Source of the DNA: an uncultured Eubacteriales bacterium
GTDB taxonomy: Bacteria > Bacillota > Clostridia > Oscillospirales > Oscillospiraceae
Assembly: GCA_905210385.1 (NCBI GenBank)
Contig: CAJLWS010000054.1
Coordinates: forward strand, 1-8,503
Length of the DNA: 8,503 nt
Direction: 5' to 3'
How positions within the stretch are numbered: position 1 is the stretch's first letter; each line of letters starts with the position of its first letter. Below are positions 6,006 through 8,503 of this stretch, piece by piece. The notes under the pieces are model-generated. The model was given only the letters and a program-made list of their open reading frames with translations. It was not told the origin of the DNA and did not search any database. A program made the translations under genes and the position numbers.

Positions 6006-6310
6006 TGCGTTTCCTCCTCATATTCTTCCTCGGCGGGTTCCACCGGCGCACACAGCACGGCCTTTGCCTCCTCCAAGCGAGAGGCCGGGACATAGATGTG
6101 CTCCCCCATGGGGACCACCAGACCACGGGTATAGGATAGTCCGCCCACATCGGGGCGCCTGGTAAAGTAGGGGATCTGAAAGCTCTCCAGCATGGAGCAG
6201 CACAGCTCCGCATACCCCACCGCATGGTAATCCACCGGCAGGAGGGCGGCCTCCTCCGGCTCCCCGGCGGCGTTCTTCGGCCAAAAGTACAGCAGGCCGC
6301 TGTTTTTCAT
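6002..6310 (-). CDS. Small DUF2007-like ('putative signal transducing') protein
   Basis: 102 residues, no signal peptide or membrane segment. The core, about residues 21-87, resembles PF09413/DUF2007: a leading strand (ALLPVDYH), a helix ending in MLESFQIPYF (40-49), a loop with Gly residues (DVGGLSYTRG), then HIYVPASRLEEAKAVL (71-86), the usual 'I-V-P-x-x-x-x-E-A-x-x-x-L' ending. The tail (90-102) is very acidic (EPAEEEYEEETQ). Molecular function is unknown for the family. The start at 6310 has AAGGGG 6 bases upstream; the longer open frame upstream runs into the aminopeptidase gene and is not used. It lies 55 bases after the aminopeptidase stop, with no promoter or terminator between, and overlaps pgcA by 4 bases. 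Family call is moderate, gene reality good. Confidence 0.75.
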   Translation of the reverse strand: MKNSGLLYFWPKNAAGEPEEAALLPVDYHAVGYAELCCSMLESFQIPYFTRRPDVGGLSYTRGLVVPMGEHIYVPASRLEEAKAVLCAPVEPAEEEYEEETQ

Positions 6311-6365
6311 CCTATCCCCTTCCGTTTCATCCGGACCGCTCTCTAGATCTACCCTATGCTTCTTC

Positions 6366-7607
6366 TCAGAACGCAAAGTTACCTTCCACAAATACGGGGA
6401 TCTCCCGTCCGTCCCAGGTGCTGCCCGTGATGGACAGGTCGGCAGTACCCACCATGAAGTCCACATGGTTCATGGACTGGTTCAGCCCCGCAGCTTTCTG
6501 TCCCTTCCCATCCAGCTTTTCCCCGCCCTTGACGCAGTTGGGATAGGCGGAGCCGAAGGCCAGATGGCAGGAGGCGTTCTCATCAAACAACGTGTTGTAG
6601 AACAGGACACCCGTGTTGCGGATTGGGGAGTCATAGGGCACCAGCGCCACCTCGCCCAGATAAGAGGAGCCTTCGTCCAGGTTGATGGAGTTTTTCAGCA
6701 CTTCCTCCCCTTCTCCGGCGTGGACATCCACAATTTTACCGTTTCGGAAGTCCAGGTAGAAGTCCCGCACCAGATTGCCGTTCAGGGCCAGGGGCAGGGC
6801 GGCGTATACCCTGCCGTCCACCCCATCCCACCGGGGGGCGGTGAAGAGCTCCTCCGTGGGCATGTTGGCCACGAACTCCACTCCGGCAGGGGTGGCATCA
6901 GCGCCGCCCATCCACACATGGCGGTCCGGCAGCCGGATGGTCAGGTCGGTGCCCAAAGAATTGGTGTAGTGCAGGGATTTGAAGTTGTAGTCGTTGAGGA
7001 TCTTGGCCCGGCGGGCAGTGGCCTCGATGTGCTCCTTCCACCGCTCCACCCCCTTGCCGTCCCCGGTGATGCGGCATACGGAGAAGATGGCATCCCACAG
7101 GGCATCTACAGCATCTTCCCCCTTTTTGTCGGGGAATACCTTCTCCGCCCAGGCCCGGGTAGGATAGGCGGCTACACACCACTGGAAGCGGTTGGCGGTC
7201 ATGGCGTCGTAGTAGGGCTTGGTAGGCTGGGCGCTGGCCCGCTGCCAAGTCTGAATGCGGGCAGGATCCACTCCCTTGAGGGCCTCTGGGTCTGAGCCAG
7301 TGATAGACAGGGCAGGAGCTTGCTGTTCCAGCAGCCAATCAAACCTGGCCTTCAAATAACTGGGGAATTCAGAAAAGACTGCTTCGTCCGCCTTCAGGTA
7401 ACGTTGGCGGGTAACGAAGTCGTCTGTCCAGTCCATCACCACATCCCGGGCGCCACAGTCATACGCCGCCTCCACGCACAGGCGGGCCAGAGGGGCGCAC
7501 TCGATGGGAGCCGCGATACGAGGGGTCTGCCCAGGCTGGACGTTCATGCCCACCTCCACCAGCAGGTGGGCGTACTCCTTAAGCTTGGCTTTAAAATCCT
7601 TCACCAT
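6366..7607 (-). CDS. M29-family aminopeptidase (AmpS/PepS type)
   Basis: 413 residues, the normal length for this metallopeptidase family, which removes N-terminal residues from peptides in the cytoplasm using two metal ions. The N-terminal domain opens MVKDFKAKLKEYAHLLVEVG and NVQPGQTPRI (22-31), typical of M29. Probable metal ligands, placed by family pattern, are Glu252 (PTEELFTAP), Glu319 (YLGEVALVP), His348 (CHLAFGSAYP), His381 and Asp383 (NHVDFMVGT). All motifs are intact. The start at 7607 is chosen because the family begins here and because a TATAAT promoter at 7644-7649 lies inside the longer open frame to 7685; an AAAGGAG ribosome binding site lies 11 bases upstream, somewhat far. 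GTG at 7604 is an alternative. First gene of the operon with the DUF2007-like gene and pgcA. Confidence 0.94.
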   Translation of the reverse strand: MVKDFKAKLKEYAHLLVEVGMNVQPGQTPRIAAPIECAPLARLCVEAAYDCGARDVVMDWTDDFVTRQRYLKADEAVFSEFPSYLKARFDWLLEQQAPALSITGSDPEALKGVDPARIQTWQRASAQPTKPYYDAMTANRFQWCVAAYPTRAWAEKVFPDKKGEDAVDALWDAIFSVCRITGDGKGVERWKEHIEATARRAKILNDYNFKSLHYTNSLGTDLTIRLPDRHVWMGGADATPAGVEFVANMPTEELFTAPRWDGVDGRVYAALPLALNGNLVRDFYLDFRNGKIVDVHAGEGEEVLKNSINLDEGSSYLGEVALVPYDSPIRNTGVLFYNTLFDENASCHLAFGSAYPNCVKGGEKLDGKGQKAAGLNQSMNHVDFMVGTADLSITGSTWDGREIPVFVEGNFAF

Positions 7608-7643
7608 TGAGGCATATTCTCCTTTTCCGCTTTTGGTGCCTTC

Positions 7644-7672
7644 ATTATAGCCTGTCCCAGCGAAAAAAGCAA
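7644..7672 (-). promoter_or_regulatory. Promoter of the aminopeptidase/pgcA operon
   Basis: On the minus strand a perfect -10 TATAAT (7649-7644) is preceded by a 17-base spacer and a weak -35 TTGCTT (7672-7667). The start point near 7637 gives a leader of about 30 bases. It is arranged back-to-back with the asnA promoter; the two -35 boxes are 7 bases apart. Confidence 0.75.
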
Positions 7673-7679
7673 TTCCGGT

Positions 7680-7708
7680 TTGCATTTTTTACCTGATTGA
7701 AGTATAAT
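7680..7708 (+). promoter_or_regulatory. Promoter of asnA
   Basis: Perfect -10 TATAAT (7703-7708) after a 17-base spacer from a weak -35 TTGCAT (7680-7685). The leader to the asnA ATG is only about 58 bases, too short for a T-box or other large riboswitch. No terminator hairpin is seen in it. Confidence 0.75.
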
Positions 7709-7772
7709 CTATCCTGTTAAAGTGTCGGCCCTGCCAGCCGGCCGTAATCCAGCCAAAGAAGGAGCTGCCGCC

Positions 7773-8503
7773 ATGCTGAAAACCGTCATCCCCGCAGGGT
7801 ATGCCCCCTGTCTGAATCTGTACGACACCCAGAAGGCCATCGGCCTGCTCAAGCGGCTGTTTGAGGACAGCCTTGGAGGCGCCCTCCACCTGCGCCGGGT
7901 GTCCGCTCCCCTGTTTGTGGAGGCCTCCACCGGCCTGAACGATGACCTGAACGGGGTGGAGCGCCCGGTGTCCTTTGACATTCCATTTGCCGGCCGGGAG
8001 GCCCAGGTGGTCCACTCCCTGGCCAAGTGGAAGCGCATGGCCCTGTACCGCTACCAGTTCTCCGTGGGGGAGGGGCTGTACACCGACATGAACGCCATCC
8101 GCCGGGACGAGGAACTGGATAACCTCCACTCGGTCTATGTGGACCAGTGGGACTGGGAGAAGGTCATCGCCCCCCGGGACCGTACCCTGGACTACCTGAA
8201 GACCACAGTGTCCACCATTGTGGAGGTGCTGGCGGATACCCAGGCCACCCTGCGCTCTGTCTTTCCCCAGCTCACCCCCCTGCCCGCCGTGGAACGGCAG
8301 GGTTCCTTTGTCACCACCCAGGAGCTGGAGGACCGCTGGCCCGCCCTGTCCCCCAAGGAGCGGGAGGATGCCTGGGTCAAGGAGCATCCCACCACCTTTG
8401 TCATGGGCATCGGCGCCCTGCTGAAGTCGGGCAAGCCCCACGACGGCCGCGCCCCGGACTACGACGACTGGGCCCTGAACGGGGACATCCTGGTGTGGAA
8501 CAG
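7773..8503 (+). CDS. asnA: Aspartate-ammonia ligase (asparagine synthetase A), 3' end cut off
   Basis: 243 codons plus two bases are visible of an enzyme usually about 330-345 residues long. AsnA makes asparagine from aspartate, ammonia and ATP (giving AMP and pyrophosphate) in the cytoplasm; its fold is related to class II aminoacyl-tRNA synthetases. Family motifs follow in order: RRVSAPLFVE (41-50), RPVSFDIPF (64-72), VVHSLAKWKRMAL (79-91), GEGLYTDMNAIRRDE (99-113), LHSVYVDQWDWEKV (118-131), and FVMGIGALL with RAPDYDDWALNGDILVWN (226-243). The loop between YDDW and NGDILVW is short compared with E. coli AsnA. The start has AAGGAG 8 bases upstream. It is the only plus-strand gene and diverges from the aminopeptidase operon. 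Confidence 0.97.
   Translation, partial: MLKTVIPAGYAPCLNLYDTQKAIGLLKRLFEDSLGGALHLRRVSAPLFVEASTGLNDDLNGVERPVSFDIPFAGREAQVVHSLAKWKRMALYRYQFSVGEGLYTDMNAIRRDEELDNLHSVYVDQWDWEKVIAPRDRTLDYLKTTVSTIVEVLADTQATLRSVFPQLTPLPAVERQGSFVTTQELEDRWPALSPKEREDAWVKEHPTTFVMGIGALLKSGKPHDGRAPDYDDWALNGDILVWN

Noticed and set aside
7608..7685. Longer start of the M29 aminopeptidase at 7685
   Set aside because: It passes through a perfect TATAAT promoter and adds residues not seen in the family; 7607 matches the normal start.
7709..7772. T-box or attenuator in front of asnA
   Set aside because: The leader is only about 60 bases and lacks a terminator hairpin or T-box sequence.
7689..8441. 250-codon minus-strand frame opposite asnA
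   Set aside because: It covers the asnA promoter and is antisense to clear AsnA motifs; it has no family features of its own.

Overview
The window looks like chromosome of a GC-rich, low-oxygen gut Firmicute of the Oscillospiraceae type (Flavonifractor / Pseudoflavonifractor / Lawsonibacter-like). This is an inference from high GC with strong AGGAGG ribosome binding sites, sigma-A-type TTGACA / TATAAT promoters, a BlaI-BlaR1 (M56) pair, an Amidase_6 lipoprotein, and the short AsnA, M29 and PgcA-type proteins. No phage, transposase, CRISPR, rRNA or tRNA was found.

Layout. All genes lie on the minus strand except the last. (1) Positions 1-2210 hold a cell-envelope regulatory cluster. In transcription order it is a lipoprotein with a C-terminal Amidase_6 domain (stop at 837), a BlaI/MecI-family repressor (749-390), and the N-terminal part of an M56/BlaR1-like membrane peptidase cut off by the window start. 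The lipoprotein and the repressor have almost duplicate promoters with the same pair of dyad sites, so the repressor probably controls both. (2) Positions 2225-3521 hold a two-gene operon with its own promoter and terminator: a Pol-beta-type nucleotidyltransferase protein whose stop overlaps the start (ATGA) of a small P-loop kinase-like protein (FlaR-like). (3) Positions 3522-4277 are about 750 bases without a convincing gene. They are packed with hairpins and bounded by two related hairpins in inverted orientation, and look like a structured non-coding element or repeat. (4) Positions 4223-7672 hold an operon of M29 aminopeptidase, a small DUF2007-like protein, and a phosphoglucomutase/phosphomannomutase (pgcA type), ending at a strong intrinsic terminator. 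(5) From 7680 the only plus-strand gene, asnA (aspartate-ammonia ligase), is read divergently from back-to-back promoters and runs off the window end.

How the genes work together. The most coherent system is the first. A membrane M56 sensor would inactivate a BlaI-like repressor, which would release both its own operon and an exported lipoprotein that may act on peptidoglycan or peptides. This resembles the beta-lactamase induction circuit with an amidase-like lipoprotein in place of the beta-lactamase. The other genes are housekeeping (sugar phosphate interconversion, peptide degradation, asparagine synthesis) or of unknown small-molecule function.
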